Shown here: positions 26,389 through 35,421 of the stretch, in pieces
Numbering within the stretch: the stretch's first letter is position 1
How the letters are laid out: each line of letters starts with the position of its first letter
NCBI GenBank assembly: GCA_964464035.1
Contig: CAYXEN010000003.1
Span: forward strand, 13,299-77,298
Length of the DNA stretch: 64,000 nucleotides
Source: CAYXEN01 sp964464035
Lineage (GTDB): Bacteria; Krumholzibacteriota; Krumholzibacteriia; WVZY01
Direction of reading: 5' to 3'
Notes under the pieces: generated by a model
What the model was told of the DNA's origin: nothing
The model's input: only the letters and a program-made list of their open reading frames with translations
The model's database searches: none
Program-made: the position numbers and the translations under genes

Positions 26389-27951
26389 TCAACCCTTCTT
26401 CCTCTTTCTCACGAACAGGGAGGTTCCGAGAGTAAGTATCGATACCGGGATGAGGACCACGCACAGGAGAAAAACGAAACGCCCCTGCTTGGCGGTCAGG
26501 AATACGCGATCTCCTAGACTTTGCTTTGGCCTGATGGAGATCAGGTCCTTCTCCTCCGCCAGGTAGTTGACCGCGTTGAGGAAGAAGTCGCCGTTGCCCG
26601 ATACCCTGAAGGAGCTGTTGGCCGCGAAATCCGAGTCACCGAAGACGACTATCTTGCTTTGCGCCGTGCTCGGAGCGGGAGCGGGTAGATTCCCGCCTGG
26701 GGGAAGTTTCTTGCTCGAGATAACCGCTATGGAGACCGGAGCGGGGACGTCGTCCTCGTCACGCGAGGCCTTGCCCTGTTTGAAATTCTCGAGATCGAAC
26801 TCGCCCCAGGCCGATCTTCCCGTCTGGGCGATGTATTTGAGTTCCAGAGTCTCGGGATGGTCCTCCTTTATCCTGACGGACCGCGCGAGAGGGAAGAAAG
26901 TGGCGACGTTGAACCCCTTGGTTATCTCGTGCTCGGGATACTGGGTGACGACCGGCACAGTGTAATTCGCTCCGAAGATGCGGCTGATGGGGTCTATGAT
27001 GATGTCGTTGTCCAGCAAGATGCCGTACTCGGAAACGAGCTTTTCGAGGTTGGGCAACGAGACCTGCGGGTCGATCATGAAAACGGCGTTGCGCCCCTTG
27101 TTGAGGTAACGCTTGAGCTTTTCGATCTCGACTTCGAAGAGATCCTTGGTGGGCCCGGCGGCTATGACTATGTACGCGTCGTCCGGTATGGAGTCCACTT
27201 CGAACAGCGACAGTTTCTTGACTAGGTATCCGTCCTTCTCGATCGCCTCCTTGGCGATCGCCAGCCCGCCTTGCTCCTTGTCGTTCGGATCCTTCTCGCC
27301 GTGCCCCTGAAGGAAGTACACCGCCTTGGTGAGATCCCTCGTCACCTTGAGGATCGCGTTGGTGAGGCTCTCTTCGGTGAGTTCCGTTATCAGTTCCTTC
27401 TTTTCTCCGCATTCGACGACCGCGGTGTTGTAGTTGGTCACTCCCATTTCCTTCGCCCTCTGGGGCTTGTGGTCGGGATCTATGAACTCGTAGCGCACGT
27501 GCGGAGATTCATGGGCGTATTGATCTATGAGATCCTCCGCCTTTCTCTTCTCCCCGGAGCCCTTCTTGTAGAACCCGTATATGTTCACTTCCTTCTTGAG
27601 CGATTTGAGCAGCTTGTGCGTCTGACTCGCCAGGCTGAAGCGGGAGTTGCGGGTGAGGTCGAAACGCGCGTTGTGGCGCGTCGACAAGGTCTGGATTATC
27701 GCCAGCACCGCGATGAAAAGGATTATCATCACCATCATGTTGGCCCCGTAGCGCGAAGAGCGCTTGCGGGCGAGAACCATGAGGGAATCCAGGTTGAGAA
27801 CGATGAAAACGATCATGAGGACGCCGCCGGCCGCCAGGCTGCCCCACATCAGACCGCGGTTCGACGCGTTTATCCCGTAGAGAATCGCTCCGAAAAGAAC
27901 GAGAACCAATCCGAGAACGCCGAGGATCTGTGATACTTGGCTCTTTTTCAT
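26389..27951 (-). CDS. GldG-family ABC transporter auxiliary protein
   Basis: 520 residues. Membrane segments lie at about 10-30, 36-55 and 68-88, then a periplasmic region with FDLTRNSRFSLASQTHKLL, VNIYGFYKKGSGEK, YFLQGHGEKDPND and IVVFGDSDFAANSSF, and a last membrane helix near 490-512 before a basic tail. This is the GldG / ABC_transp_aux arrangement. In Flavobacterium GldG acts with GldF and GldA in gliding and secretion; in other phyla the role is unknown. It lies three bases after the permease stop. Confidence 0.9.
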   Translation of the reverse strand: MKKSQVSQILGVLGLVLVLFGAILYGINASNRGLMWGSLAAGGVLMIVFIVLNLDSLMVLARKRSSRYGANMMVMIILFIAVLAIIQTLSTRHNARFDLTRNSRFSLASQTHKLLKSLKKEVNIYGFYKKGSGEKRKAEDLIDQYAHESPHVRYEFIDPDHKPQRAKEMGVTNYNTAVVECGEKKELITELTEESLTNAILKVTRDLTKAVYFLQGHGEKDPNDKEQGGLAIAKEAIEKDGYLVKKLSLFEVDSIPDDAYIVIAAGPTKDLFEVEIEKLKRYLNKGRNAVFMIDPQVSLPNLEKLVSEYGILLDNDIIIDPISRIFGANYTVPVVTQYPEHEITKGFNVATFFPLARSVRIKEDHPETLELKYIAQTGRSAWGEFDLENFKQGKASRDEDDVPAPVSIAVISSKKLPPGGNLPAPAPSTAQSKIVVFGDSDFAANSSFRVSGNGDFFLNAVNYLAEEKDLISIRPKQSLGDRVFLTAKQGRFVFLLCVVLIPVSILTLGTSLFVRKRKKG

Positions 27952-27954
27952 CTC

Positions 27955-28725
27955 CTAGCTCCTCCACCTATTCGATTCGAGAACCCTCGAGGAAAGAAAG
28001 AGAAAGAACAAAGTGAAGTTGCAGTAATAGACTATGTCGTTCGTGTCGATTATGCCCTTCGTGAAGTTGTCGAGATGCTCGAGGATGGAGAGCTGGCTCA
28101 CGACCTTGGCCATGCCCGGCGAAACGAACGGGGTCACCCAGCCGATGATGAGGAAGAAGAGGCCGACGCCGAACGTGAGCGTTCCCGCGACGATCTGGTT
28201 CTCTCCCAGCGAGGAAAAGAAGAGTCCCATGGCGATGAAAGACATCCCGAGAAGGAGCAGTCCCAGGTATCCGCTGAGAATCGGACCCCATTCGGGCGTG
28301 GCGTATTTCTCGAGGAGCAGGGGATAGACGAACGTCAACGCCAGCATCGTCGCGAAGACGGTGACGGTCGCGAAGTACTTGCCGAGAAGCGCATCCCAGT
28401 CGGAAATGGGATAAGTGAACAGCAACTCGGCCGTTCCGCTCTTCCTCTCCTCCGCGAGCAATCTCATCGTGAGAAGCGGCATGACGAGGAGTAATACGAT
28501 GCTGATGTTGCCGAAGAGCGGCTGGAGAACGCCTTCCGTAAGGCTCAATTGTCTGGCGAGGTACGGGTTCTGCATCGCCTGCATGGATATCAAGTTGAAA
28601 TAGGCGAGCAGGTTGTAGAAAAAGTAGCCTGCTATAAAGAGGAAGATGGCGATCACGACGTACGCGATTATGGAGTTGAAGAAGAACGTCAACTCCCGCC
28701 TGTAAATGGCCAGAAGTTTCGACAT
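27955..28725 (-). CDS. ABC-2 type permease (GldF-like)
   Basis: 256 residues with about six membrane segments, starting MSKLLAIYRRELTFFFNSIIAYVV, a typical ABC-2/GldF N-terminus with a cytosolic basic helix before the first membrane span. The RLLAEERKSGTAELLFTYPIS coupling loop is the family hallmark. ATG 28725 overlaps the stop of the ATPase gene in a TGATG arrangement, which fixes the start. With the ATPase it would form the core of a transporter; the substrate is unknown. Confidence 0.9.
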   Translation of the reverse strand: MSKLLAIYRRELTFFFNSIIAYVVIAIFLFIAGYFFYNLLAYFNLISMQAMQNPYLARQLSLTEGVLQPLFGNISIVLLLVMPLLTMRLLAEERKSGTAELLFTYPISDWDALLGKYFATVTVFATMLALTFVYPLLLEKYATPEWGPILSGYLGLLLLGMSFIAMGLFFSSLGENQIVAGTLTFGVGLFFLIIGWVTPFVSPGMAKVVSQLSILEHLDNFTKGIIDTNDIVYYCNFTLFFLFLSSRVLESNRWRS

Positions 28726-29666
28726 CACTCTTCCTCCTCTGTAACGAGCTGAACGAAGATGTCTTCGAGGCTCAAGTCCAACGTATTCAATCCGAGCAAG
28801 CCGAAGCCCTCGCCCACGAGGTGCCGCGAGACGTCTTCCCTTATGTCCTTGTTGTCCTTCGATTCTATCCTGAAGCTCGCGAGATCTTTCTCGTCGGTCT
28901 GCACGCGCGTGACGGACTTCACGTAGGGGAGGGCGGAAAGGGTCCGCTCCGCCCCATCGGTGTCCCCGCGGACGAGGACGTCGAAGACCATCGATTTGCG
29001 GAGATGGTACTTCAGGTTCTCCGGGGTGTCGTGCGTTATCAGCTTGCCCTTGTTGATGATGATCACCCTCTGGCAGACGAGGCTCACCTCGGGAAGTATG
29101 TGCGTGCTCAGGATGATGGTTCTCTTGCCGGAGAGGTTTTTTATCAGTTCACGTATCTCGATTATCTGCTTGGGATCGAGCCCCACGGTGGGTTCGTCGA
29201 GGATGAGGACCTCCGGGTCGTTCACGAGGGCCTGGGCTATGCCGACGCGCTGCCTGTATCCTTTCGACAGCTTGCCGATCGTGCGGCCGCGAACGTCGTA
29301 GATGCCGCATTCCTCCATGATCTGTCCGACGCGGCGGGTCCTTTCGCTTTTCGGCATGCCCTTGAGCTGGGCTACGAAATCGAGATACTTGGCGACGGGA
29401 AGATCGGTGTAGATTGGCACGTTCTCGGGCACGTATCCAATCCTTCTCCTCACTTCCATGGAGTCGTCGAGGATGTCGTAACCCGCGACCCTGGCCGAGC
29501 CGCTGGAGGGGGGAAGGTAGCATGTGAGAATGCGCATCGTGGTGGTCTTGCCGGCGCCGTTCGGTCCCAGGAAGCCCAGGATCTCTCCTCTCTCCGCGCT
29601 GAAGGTCACGTCCAGAATCGCCGCTCGATCACCGTAGTACTTGGTTAGACCTTGAACTTCGATCAC
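28725..29666 (-). CDS. ABC transporter ATP-binding protein (GldA-like)
   Basis: 313 residues. Walker A is GPNGAGKTTTMRIL, the signature is KLSKGYRQRVGIAQAL, Walker B VLILDEPTVGLDP, and the H-loop STHILPEV. The C-terminal extension of about 90 residues is typical of ABC-2 export ATPases and GldA. It is the first gene of the minus-strand operon, with a promoter candidate about 80 bases upstream, and is coupled to the GldF-like permease by overlapping stop and start codons. Confidence 0.94.
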   Translation of the reverse strand: MIEVQGLTKYYGDRAAILDVTFSAERGEILGFLGPNGAGKTTTMRILTCYLPPSSGSARVAGYDILDDSMEVRRRIGYVPENVPIYTDLPVAKYLDFVAQLKGMPKSERTRRVGQIMEECGIYDVRGRTIGKLSKGYRQRVGIAQALVNDPEVLILDEPTVGLDPKQIIEIRELIKNLSGKRTIILSTHILPEVSLVCQRVIIINKGKLITHDTPENLKYHLRKSMVFDVLVRGDTDGAERTLSALPYVKSVTRVQTDEKDLASFRIESKDNKDIREDVSRHLVGEGFGLLGLNTLDLSLEDIFVQLVTEEEE

Positions 29667-29751
29667 ACCGTACCTCCGCTGGAACGATCGAATCTCGCTT
29701 TTTGCTGTTGCTCACAGGATTAGTAGCCAGACAAAGCTCGAGCGAGCTAGG

Positions 29752-29781
29752 AAGATACATCCCGAATCCACGGGGTGTCAA
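29752..29781 (-). promoter_or_regulatory. Candidate promoter for the GldA/F/G-DUF4340 operon
   Basis: Minus-strand TTGACA (29781-29776) and TATCTT (29757-29752) with an 18-base spacer. The predicted start near 29745 leaves a leader of about 80 bases. The 237-base gap also faces the UPF0104 gene; no clear plus-strand promoter was fixed there. Confidence 0.5.
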
Positions 29782-29903
29782 TAACATTCCTCTTCTACAA
29801 ACTGGTCTGGAAATAGTTCCATTTTTTTCTTAATATGATCCAGGCGCGGCCGGGGTGGCGGGTCGCCGGAAGATAAAGGGACGCCTCGAGGAGAGGTTCG
29901 AGC

Positions 29904-30995
29904 ATGCAGATAAAATTCGAGAGATCGGCCATAAGAAAAGGCTTGAGGGTATTCTTCGGACTCAGCATAGCCTCCATCGCGGTCGTCTTCATCTTCACCA
30001 GTTCCAAGGAAACCTTGTCCGCGCTCAAGCGGGTGGAACCGCTGTATCTTCTCCTCGCCGTCCTCGTGATGAACGGGGACTGGTTCGGAGCGGGGTTGCG
30101 GTTGTTCATTCTTTCGCGGAGGAGGACGAAGAAGATCGGATACGTCGCATGCCTCAAGGCGGCCCTGGCGAATACTTTCATGGGCGCCGTCACCCCGTCG
30201 CAGACGGGAGGAGGGCCCGCCCAGATATACGTCCTGTACAAGGAGGGGATGCCGGTCGTGGAAGCGATGTCCATATCGTTGATGACTTTTCTTACGACGG
30301 TGGTCTTCCTCGTACTGTCCACCGGGACGATAATTCTCCTCAACCTGGATTCTTCACTGTCCAACCAGACATTGCGTTTCCTATTCCGCTACGGCGTGAG
30401 TCTCTTTCTCATCATCGGCGTCCTGGTCATCGTCTTCATAGCCAAGCCGGACCTCTTGCGCAGGGTAATGACCCTTTTCTTCAACTTTCTATCCAAGTTC
30501 CGCAAGAAGCATTTCCTGAGACCGGGAGGCAAGGCGAACGAGATCATAGACGCGGTGGATCGCTGCCACAAGATAATGGTCTTCTATTTCACTCGTGCCT
30601 GGCCCGCGATGATCGTCGCCGTTCTCATAACCGGAGCCATCTTTTTCGTGAAATTCTTCACCGCGTTCCTCATCGTCAAGGGCCTCGGAGTCGAAGCCAG
30701 CGTGTGGGAAGTGATATCGATCCAGATTCTCATAACGCTGGCCACTTATTTCTGCCCGACGCCGGGAGCGACGGGCGCCGCGGAGCTCGGCTCCGCCGTC
30801 TTGATGGCGAGCATAGTACCGGTCGAGTTGATCATGCTCTACGTCGTCCTCTGGCGGGCGATAGTGGCCTACACGGCCGTTATCCTGGGAGCCGGGGTGG
30901 TGATGCGTTCCATGGGCAAGGAGGCGGTATCGCTGGAAGCCGGCGAACTGAATGTTCCTGAAAAAGAAATTGCATTGACCGAAAAGGGGGCGTAA
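29904..30995 (+). CDS. UPF0104 / lysylphosphatidylglycerol synthase-type transmembrane protein
   Basis: 363 residues with about eight membrane segments. Family landmarks are ALANTFMGAVTPSQTGGGPAQ in the first half and ATYFCPTPGATGAAELG in the second, matching the LPG_synthase_TM (AglD/YbhN-like) flippase-type family. Members move or flip lipid-linked substrates or are fused to MprF enzymes; the soluble synthase domain is absent here, so a lipid-flipping role is likely but unproven. GAGGAGAGG precedes the ATG. Confidence 0.88.
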   Translation: MQIKFERSAIRKGLRVFFGLSIASIAVVFIFTSSKETLSALKRVEPLYLLLAVLVMNGDWFGAGLRLFILSRRRTKKIGYVACLKAALANTFMGAVTPSQTGGGPAQIYVLYKEGMPVVEAMSISLMTFLTTVVFLVLSTGTIILLNLDSSLSNQTLRFLFRYGVSLFLIIGVLVIVFIAKPDLLRRVMTLFFNFLSKFRKKHFLRPGGKANEIIDAVDRCHKIMVFYFTRAWPAMIVAVLITGAIFFVKFFTAFLIVKGLGVEASVWEVISIQILITLATYFCPTPGATGAAELGSAVLMASIVPVELIMLYVVLWRAIVAYTAVILGAGVVMRSMGKEAVSLEAGELNVPEKEIALTEKGA

Positions 30996-30998
30996 CAT

Positions 30999-31029
30999 TT
31001 GACGTCCTCTCCCGTATGATCTGTATAAT
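30999..31029 (+). promoter_or_regulatory. Candidate sigma-70 promoter for DUF5683-like gene
   Basis: TTGACG (30999-31004) and a perfect TATAAT (31024-31029) with a 19-base spacer. The start of transcription would lie near 31036, just after the upstream GTG at 31035, which rules out that start codon. Confidence 0.5.
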
Positions 31030-31064
31030 CCCGGGTGGAACGATTCAACGATCTGGAGGAAAAA

Positions 31065-31583
31065 TTGAAGACGATGCGGATAACGATCCTTGCGCTCGTG
31101 TTTGCGGCGGCGGGCGCCGCGGCCCCAAGAGCGCAGGGGATCAATTCGGCGCTGCTCCGCTCGCTCCTGTTGCCGGGGGCGGGGCAGGCCCATGAAGGCC
31201 ATTATACCAAGGCCGCGCTGTTCGCCGCGGGCGGCGTCCTGTCCGGCGCAGGCGTTTTCATCTCACAGATCCATTACAATCGTGCGGTCGAGAAGTACGA
31301 AAACAACAAGAGTGATTACCTGGCGCTCGGGGAGAGAGTTCGAAGCGGGGAACTGGTCAACTATGGGGACATCCAGGAAACGTACGCGGCGATGGAAAAG
31401 GCTTTCAATCAGGCCGAGACACGTTACAAGTGGAGAAACATATTCCTGGGCGCCCTCATAGGGAATTACGTTCTCAACGTGATCGATATTCTCATGAGCG
31501 AACCGGCGGTGGACAAGGGCGAAGCCCTCAGCATAGACGCCCGCAGCGGCGGGTTCATGCTGATAAAGACCATCAGTTTCTAG
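31065..31583 (+). CDS. DUF5683-like membrane-associated protein
   Basis: 172 residues. A signal-like N-terminus (ITILALVFAAAGAAAPRAQG) is followed by ALLRSLLLPGAGQAHEGHYTKAALFA, close to the S-x-x-LPGxGQ...G.Y pattern of DUF5683 envelope proteins, then a central charged helix and a second hydrophobic segment near residues 133-150. TTG 31065 is well spaced behind GGAGGA (31055-31060); ATG 31074 is the alternative. Function unknown; probably an envelope protein. A lipoprotein gene follows 13 bases later. Confidence 0.75.
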   Translation: MKTMRITILALVFAAAGAAAPRAQGINSALLRSLLLPGAGQAHEGHYTKAALFAAGGVLSGAGVFISQIHYNRAVEKYENNKSDYLALGERVRSGELVNYGDIQETYAAMEKAFNQAETRYKWRNIFLGALIGNYVLNVIDILMSEPAVDKGEALSIDARSGGFMLIKTISF

Positions 31584-31596
31584 GGGGAAGGAAGCG

Positions 31597-31959
31597 ATGA
31601 AGAGAATAGCCTTGATCATAGTGCTGGCGGCAATCCTGGGATGCGCCAAACACAAGGATTTTCCGTCCCCGCTGGACGTGAAAGCTCCTCCCACCCCTAC
31701 CAATTTCACGGTGACGATGGACAGCTTGGGCACATACTACCTCGACTGGGAGGTAGTCGATTCATCGTCGGTCGCCTATTATCAGATCTACACGTTCGAC
31801 GCTTTCGCGGGCTTGAGCGCGTTCGATACGACATCGGTCTCGAGTTACCAGGCGAGTTTCGGGCTTTTCAAGATCGTCGGGATCGTCTGGGGGGTTTCCG
31901 CCGTGACCGTGGACAACATCGAGAGCGTCATCGTCTACGGGTCCGCCCCCGGCTCGTGA
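31597..31959 (+). CDS. Small lipoprotein, fibronectin-III-like
   Basis: 120 residues. The lipoprotein signal MKRIALIIVLAAILGC has Cys16 as lipidation site. The mature part is one beta-rich module whose pattern (PPTPTNFTVT...YYLDWEVVD...VAYYQIYTFD) resembles a fibronectin type III repeat; this resemblance is by eye only. AGGGGGAAGGAAG precedes the start. Probably co-transcribed with the DUF5683-like gene. Confidence 0.78.
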   Translation: MKRIALIIVLAAILGCAKHKDFPSPLDVKAPPTPTNFTVTMDSLGTYYLDWEVVDSSSVAYYQIYTFDAFAGLSAFDTTSVSSYQASFGLFKIVGIVWGVSAVTVDNIESVIVYGSAPGS

Positions 31960-32201
31960 GATCCGCTTCCCATTTACCTGCCGCTCATGATGCATCCGGT
32001 GAAATGCATAGGGCATTTCTCGCCCGATCGGACGCCCTGCACTCATGCCGGCGCAAGTCTTGTTACGTATTGTATCCCAGCTGGTTATAAGCATATCTTA
32101 TAGTAACGCGTTAAGGCCATGTTCGCCCGGGAGGTGGTACGATACCTGCATGTGATCAGAGCCGGGGTGCTTTGTAGCCCGGGCACATGGAAAGGCGATT
32201 C

Positions 32202-32798
32202 ATGAGCAAGAAAGCGGAAGACGTATCCATATACGCGAAGAAATACTACCGAGTGGTCCTCGAAGAGATCGACCGTAACAAGGAGACCGTGGAGAGTTTT
32301 GCGATCAAGATGTCGATGCGGCTCAATACGCCTTTGCCGCGAGTACGTTCGATGCTGAAGCGGATTCCTTGCACCGTGAAATCGGGCCTCACCATAACCC
32401 AGGCGAACAAGCTGTTCGCGGTCTTGGAAGACTTGGGCGCGAAGGCGTCGGTGGATTCCTATTTTCTCACTCCGGGACAGGATCCGAGGAAGACCGGGGG
32501 ACTCTGCCGTGGGGAAATGGAGATAGGAAGGGGAAACCTCAAGAAGGGAAAGACGAAGACTTGTCCGAGCTGCGGATGGGAGGAAGACGAGGAGGCCGAG
32601 TATTGCTCCATCTGCCTGGAAAGCTTCAAGAAGAAGGAGAATTCTCAGGAGAGCCTTCCGGAGGAGAACCCCGGGATCAATCCTCTCCTGGCGGAGCGCC
32701 GCCCCGTATTGAGAAGCGGTTCGATCCTCAAGCCGCGGTGGATGCTGTTAGCCGGGGTCGTCCTGTTTCTGATCCTCCTCTTCGTCCTCAAAAAGTGA
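32202..32798 (+). CDS. Zinc-ribbon protein with L7/L12-like N-terminal module and C-terminal membrane anchor
   Basis: 198 residues. About 80 N-terminal residues end in VKSGLTITQANKLFAVLEDLGAKASVD, resembling the C-terminal fold pattern of ribosomal L7/L12. Next is a zinc ribbon (CPSCGW, then YCSICLESF) near residues 117-140, a Pro/Glu-rich linker and one C-terminal membrane segment (WMLLAGVVLFLILLFVL). ATG 32202 is preferred over 32187 because GAAAGG lies ahead of it. No named family is recognised. The 3' end overlaps the convergent DUF72 gene by 51 bases. Confidence 0.75.
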   Translation: MSKKAEDVSIYAKKYYRVVLEEIDRNKETVESFAIKMSMRLNTPLPRVRSMLKRIPCTVKSGLTITQANKLFAVLEDLGAKASVDSYFLTPGQDPRKTGGLCRGEMEIGRGNLKKGKTKTCPSCGWEEDEEAEYCSICLESFKKKENSQESLPEENPGINPLLAERRPVLRSGSILKPRWMLLAGVVLFLILLFVLKK

Positions 32799-33695
32799 TA
32801 TCTGTTCGTTGCGCCCCGATTCTCTTGTACAGTCCCCCGCACTGCATGCCTGGAGTCTTGCATAAGTGGCCGCCAATGTGTCCGGCACGCTGACTTTTCG
32901 CCCGCTGAGCGCTGCTTTCATCTCGAGAGCGTTGGCCGCGGCCTGCCCGCGGAAGTGGTTGTTCATGATGACGAAAGTTCTCTCGACGCACTTCGCCGCT
33001 TCTTTGATTTTTCTACTCCATTCTTCCAACTCCGTGCGGGAGTACAAATAGTCGTAGCGCGAATCCCGGTTCGCGTCCGGGCTGAACCATTCGGCGGAGT
33101 TGCGTCCGTGGAAGCGGAAATAAGCGCCGGATGGTCCGGCGAAGTGCGTGCCCGGACCGAAGGAGTTTCCTATCACGGGCTGGTCGATGCCGCACAATGT
33201 GATGCCGAGCCGGGATATGAAATCGACGGCCTCTTTCCTGCTCCAACTCCCATGCCTCACTTCGACGGCCAGGGGGAATGGTTTCATCGTTCTCGCGAGC
33301 AACTCGATCCGGCGCCTCGATTCCGGGGTATCCTTGAACGACCAGGGGAACTGAGCGAGAACGAAACCAAGCTTGCCTTCCTCCAGAATGGGGGTCACGG
33401 AGGACTTGAACTCGTCGACCACTGATGGGGCGAGATCCGTCTTGAGGTGCGTGATATCCCTGTGGGCCTTGACCGTGAACAGGAAATCGGGGTTGAACGC
33501 CGTTCTTTTCGCCCAGTTTTTCGAAGTAGATATGGATGGAATCCTGTAGAATGTGCTATTTATCTCGATGGCGTCGAAATAACGCGCCATGTACTCCAGC
33601 GGGTCGAAGCCGCGGACGGGGTCGGGGGGATACACGGTTCCCCGCCAGTCGGGGTACGACCATCCCGCGGGTCCTATGTGTATCGTGCCGTTCAT
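32748..33695 (-). CDS. DUF72 family protein
   Basis: 315 residues. The N-terminus IHIGPAGWSYPDWRGTVYPP and later YFDAIEINSTFYRIPS, FTVKAHRDITH, LAQFPWSFKD and YFRFHGRN are DUF72 landmarks. The fold is a TIM-barrel-like domain whose activity is not known. ATG 33695 places IHIGPAGWSY at the N-terminus; the frame extends a further 96 residues upstream over the start of the next gene without similarity. It is on its own, converging on the zinc-ribbon gene and diverging from the GT39 gene. Confidence 0.88.
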   Translation of the reverse strand: MNGTIHIGPAGWSYPDWRGTVYPPDPVRGFDPLEYMARYFDAIEINSTFYRIPSISTSKNWAKRTAFNPDFLFTVKAHRDITHLKTDLAPSVVDEFKSSVTPILEEGKLGFVLAQFPWSFKDTPESRRRIELLARTMKPFPLAVEVRHGSWSRKEAVDFISRLGITLCGIDQPVIGNSFGPGTHFAGPSGAYFRFHGRNSAEWFSPDANRDSRYDYLYSRTELEEWSRKIKEAAKCVERTFVIMNNHFRGQAAANALEMKAALSGRKVSVPDTLAATYARLQACSAGDCTRESGRNEQISLFEDEEEDQKQDDPG

Positions 33696-33797
33696 GACGT
33701 ACCGGCCTCCGCCTCCCGGATGCAAGCCTACCAGATCCGCCGGACGGAAGCAATTCCCGGCTTTTCGGAGGAGAAGCCCGGGAGAACGGTGGAACGG

Positions 33798-35318
33798 ATG
33801 AAAACCGATCTGGAGAAAAGGATTCTCGTCTGCATCCTGTTTGCAGGGGCGCTGCTGAGGATATACCGCCTGGGGCATCAGAGTCTCTGGGTGGACGAGA
33901 TCCTCACCTTGTCGGTAAGCGATCCCAAGCCGGGGCTGACGATCTGGGACTACCTCAAGTACAACATCCACGGCCCCCTTCATTCGTTAGTGGTATATCT
34001 CTTTCACTTAGTCAGCACGTCGGATGCATGGTTGCGTCTGCCCAGCGCCCTGGCGGGTATCGGAGCCGTCTATTATTTCTTCAAATGGGTGTCCGTCTGG
34101 ATGGGGGAAAGGACCGCCCTCGTCGCAGCCGCTCTGCTTGCGGTGAGCCCGGTGCACGTCTACTATTCCCAGGAGCTTCGAAACTACAGTTTTCTTCTGT
34201 TCTTTGCACTCGCGTCCTGCTTTCACTTTCAGCGCTATCTGGCCTCGCAGAGGAGACGCGATCTCGCATACTATGTGATCTTCATCGCCATGGCGGCTCT
34301 CTCGAACTTCACGGCGGCATTCCTGTTCGCCGCCCACACGTTGATCTTCTTTTTGAGGAACGGATTGGCCAAGTCCGCGATCATGCGCTGGCTCGTCGTC
34401 TCTATCGCCGTCTTGATCATCATCTCCCCATGGGTCTACAGAATATACGTCGTGATCGATGTCTCGAAACTGGTGACACCGGTCTTGCCCGGCCAGATCA
34501 CCGAGACCGAGAGGCTTCGCGGGTCGACCACCATAACTCCGAGCGCCGTTCCTTACGGATTCTATACTCTTAGCACCGGGTTCACGTGGGGGCCGTCGCT
34601 GCGTTTCCTCCACCTCCATCCGTTCATGAAGGACGTCTTCGACAGGTACTTCGCGTACGTTTTGCTCGCGCTGGCGGCCTTTGGATCGACTTTCATCGTC
34701 GGTTCGGTCGCCTTGGCGCGGGAGAGGCGCGATCTCATGGAAACCGCGATCTACATCCTCACCCCCGTCATCCTCATAGTCCTTCTCTGCTGGCAGAACG
34801 CCAAGGCTTTCAATGCGCGCTACATCCTGCTGTCCCTTCCCCCGTACCTGATTGTACTCGCGAAGGGGTTGGAGATACCGCGCGGGATCCCCAAGGCGAC
34901 TCTCGTGCTCCTCGTGGCGGCCGTGTCGTTCGGATCGCTGGGCAACTATTATTTCAACGGGGAATATGCAAAAGAGAACGTGAGAGCGGCGGCGGAGTAT
35001 CTCGAGCGGCAAAGAACCCTCGGGGATTGCATCATCGCACCCAGGGTCAACGAGGTCCTGGGCTACTACATGAAAGGCGACACATCCATATACGGTCTTC
35101 CCGCCAATCCCGGAACGCCCAGGGAACACATCGTCGCACGAATAGACAAGCTGACGCCGCCTTGCAGGGACGTGTGGTACGTGAAGGCGCGCCTGCGCAG
35201 GGACCGTTTCGAAGAGATAGTTATGTCACGCCTGGCGGAGGATTTCGAGATCCGGGGTTCGAAACGGTTCGAGGGTGTCGAGATCATTCACTTGCGAAGA
35301 AAGGAGGGGAATTCGTGA
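33798..35318 (+). CDS. GT39/ArnT-like membrane glycosyltransferase
   Basis: 506 residues with about eleven membrane segments. The first extracytoplasmic loop has HQSLWVDEILTLSVSDP, carrying the Asp-Glu pair used by GT-C enzymes, followed by HGPLHSLVVYLF and SPVHVYYSQELRNYSFLLFF, as in the PMT/ArnT clan. Such enzymes move a sugar from a polyprenyl-phosphate donor to an acceptor on the outer face of the inner membrane. The acceptor is not predictable; LPS or protein are possible. ATG 33798 was chosen; GTG 33789 is close by. Confidence 0.83.
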   Translation: MKTDLEKRILVCILFAGALLRIYRLGHQSLWVDEILTLSVSDPKPGLTIWDYLKYNIHGPLHSLVVYLFHLVSTSDAWLRLPSALAGIGAVYYFFKWVSVWMGERTALVAAALLAVSPVHVYYSQELRNYSFLLFFALASCFHFQRYLASQRRRDLAYYVIFIAMAALSNFTAAFLFAAHTLIFFLRNGLAKSAIMRWLVVSIAVLIIISPWVYRIYVVIDVSKLVTPVLPGQITETERLRGSTTITPSAVPYGFYTLSTGFTWGPSLRFLHLHPFMKDVFDRYFAYVLLALAAFGSTFIVGSVALARERRDLMETAIYILTPVILIVLLCWQNAKAFNARYILLSLPPYLIVLAKGLEIPRGIPKATLVLLVAAVSFGSLGNYYFNGEYAKENVRAAAEYLERQRTLGDCIIAPRVNEVLGYYMKGDTSIYGLPANPGTPREHIVARIDKLTPPCRDVWYVKARLRRDRFEEIVMSRLAEDFEIRGSKRFEGVEIIHLRRKEGNS

Positions 35319-35345
35319 CCTCGGCGGCCGGTGATCCCGGGGATC

Positions 35346-35374
35346 TTGACGCTTGGGACGGCTTTTGCTAAACT
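35346..35374 (+). promoter_or_regulatory. Candidate sigma-70 promoter for the attenuator-like leader
   Basis: TTGACG (35346-35351) and TAAACT (35369-35374) with a 17-base spacer. The start near 35381 gives a leader of about 170 bases before the lipoprotein gene, containing a small ORF and three hairpins. Confidence 0.55.
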
Positions 35375-35396
35375 AATTATGGCACCCTCTGAAGTT

Positions 35397-35419
35397 GGAC
35401 CACCCGCGAAAGGAGGTCC
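35397..35419 (+). promoter_or_regulatory. Hairpin covering the ribosome-binding site of the leader ORF
   Basis: GGACC (35397-35401) can pair with GGTCC (35415-35419), which contains part of the AAAGGAGGT ribosome-binding site. The stem is only 5 bp with a 13-base loop, so it would be a weak, adjustable block on leader translation. Confidence 0.35.
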
Positions 35420-35421
35420 TC

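Noticed and set aside
24957..29666. Evidence for gliding motility
   Set aside because: GldA/F/G-like ABC genes occur widely without gliding, and no gldKLMN or spr gene is in the window.
33447..33797. 117-codon upstream extension of the GT39 gene
   Set aside because: It overlaps the DUF72 gene on the other strand, and the GT39 membrane pattern begins only after ATG 33798.
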